A DNA stretch of 64,000 nt from JAMXLO01 sp963719805 (GTDB taxonomy: Bacteria > Pseudomonadota > Alphaproteobacteria > Acetobacterales > Acetobacteraceae). The notes under the pieces are model-generated. The model was given only the letters and a program-made list of their open reading frames with translations. It ran no database searches and was not told the DNA's origin. Below, piece by piece: positions 63,812 to 64,000 of the stretch (positions within the stretch are counted from its first letter, which is position 1; each line of letters begins with the position of its first letter). The stretch spans positions 868,001 through 932,000 of the forward strand of contig CAVRDF010000008.1 in assembly GCA_963719805.1 (NCBI GenBank). The letters are read 5' to 3'. Made by a program: the position numbers and the translations under genes.

Positions 63812-64000
63812 GTGATCGCCGCGCGGCTGCCACCGTTACGGCAAACCGCGCTGCTGCTCGATCTCGACGGTACGTTGCTCGATATCGCGCCGACACCCGA
63901 CGCGGTGATGGTGCCGCCGGACTTGCCAGACGTGCTGCGCACGCTGCGACGGATGCTCGACGATGCGGTGGCGATCATCACCGGACGACCGGTCGAGACG
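63812..64000 (+). CDS. otsB: Trehalose-6-phosphate phosphatase, N-terminal part (truncated by window)
   Basis: The first 63 residues of a HAD-type trehalose phosphatase. The catalytic motif LLLDLDGTLLDIAPTPD is at residues 14-30 and the ITGRPVE block is at the window end. It starts at GTG 63812, three bases after the DUF2155 gene. The enzyme would convert trehalose-6-phosphate to trehalose; an otsA partner would lie downstream, outside the window. Confidence 0.85.
   Translation, partial: MIAARLPPLRQTALLLDLDGTLLDIAPTPDAVMVPPDLPDVLRTLRRMLDDAVAIITGRPVET

Noticed and set aside
1..64000. CRISPR arrays, prophage, transposases or integrases
   Set aside because: No regularly spaced repeats, no recognisable phage structural or integrase genes and no transposase fragments were found on either strand.

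Overview
The window reads as GC-rich chromosomal DNA of an alphaproteobacterium, most likely of the family Acetobacteraceae. This is inferred from gene content and order and from no database search. The indicators are the PhoH-YbeY-CorC block, HslV directly followed by HslU, the NDUFA12-MlaD-DUF2155 block at the right end, sdhC-D-A-B, and TamA/TamB beside a PlsC-type acyltransferase. I see no prophage, insertion sequence, CRISPR array or rRNA operon. One tRNA gene (Thr, anticodon TGT) is present.

Layout. 1-4.4 kb: end of a probable nucleobase permease, a STAS protein, a PEP-CTERM surface protein, a large porin, tRNA-Thr and a lone Flp pilin. 4.5-12.3 kb: a complete family-5 (Dpp/Opp-type) ABC importer facing a gamma-resorcylate-decarboxylase-like enzyme and a flavin monooxygenase, which looks like a catabolic locus. 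12.3-24.7 kb: mostly housekeeping genes (metallophosphoesterase, HslUV, HAD hydrolase, MFS transporter, a frame-broken luciferase-like gene, GshB, CorC/YbeY/PhoH/MiaB, PlsC). 24.7-30.6 kb: TamA-TamB envelope assembly pair. 30.6-37.2 kb: a Crp/Fnr regulator, two small membrane proteins, succinate dehydrogenase sdhCDAB, and upstream of it a two-gene unit encoding a divergent MreB-like actin and a coiled-coil partner. 37.3-46.1 kb: accessory metabolism (fused binding-protein/permease, Ogt, MmsA, SnoaL-like, DmpA peptidase, beta-helix protein, LprI-like protein, DUF169). 46.2-51.1 kb: a YbhGFSR-like ABC-2 exporter. 51.2-64.0 kb: enolase-superfamily enzyme, glycogen debranching enzyme, ThDP enzyme, TPR/glycosyltransferase protein, HisI, a TetR regulator, a degenerate ribonucleotide-reductase-like protein, NDUFA12, MlaD, DUF2155 and the start of OtsB.

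A cross-cutting observation is that several otherwise conserved genes are each broken by what looks like one extra or missing base: the second luciferase-like gene, the TamA signal peptide, the TamB C-terminus, the debranching-enzyme C-terminus, and perhaps the LprI-like signal peptide. Because tamA and tamB are conserved envelope genes, consensus errors in the assembly are at least as likely as real decay. One of these lesions creates a spurious 1,297-codon fusion of a debranching enzyme and a ThDP enzyme.

The best candidates for something undescribed are the divergent actin with its coiled-coil neighbour (35.5-37.15 kb) and the ribonucleotide-reductase-derived probable pseudoenzyme (60.6-62.1 kb).
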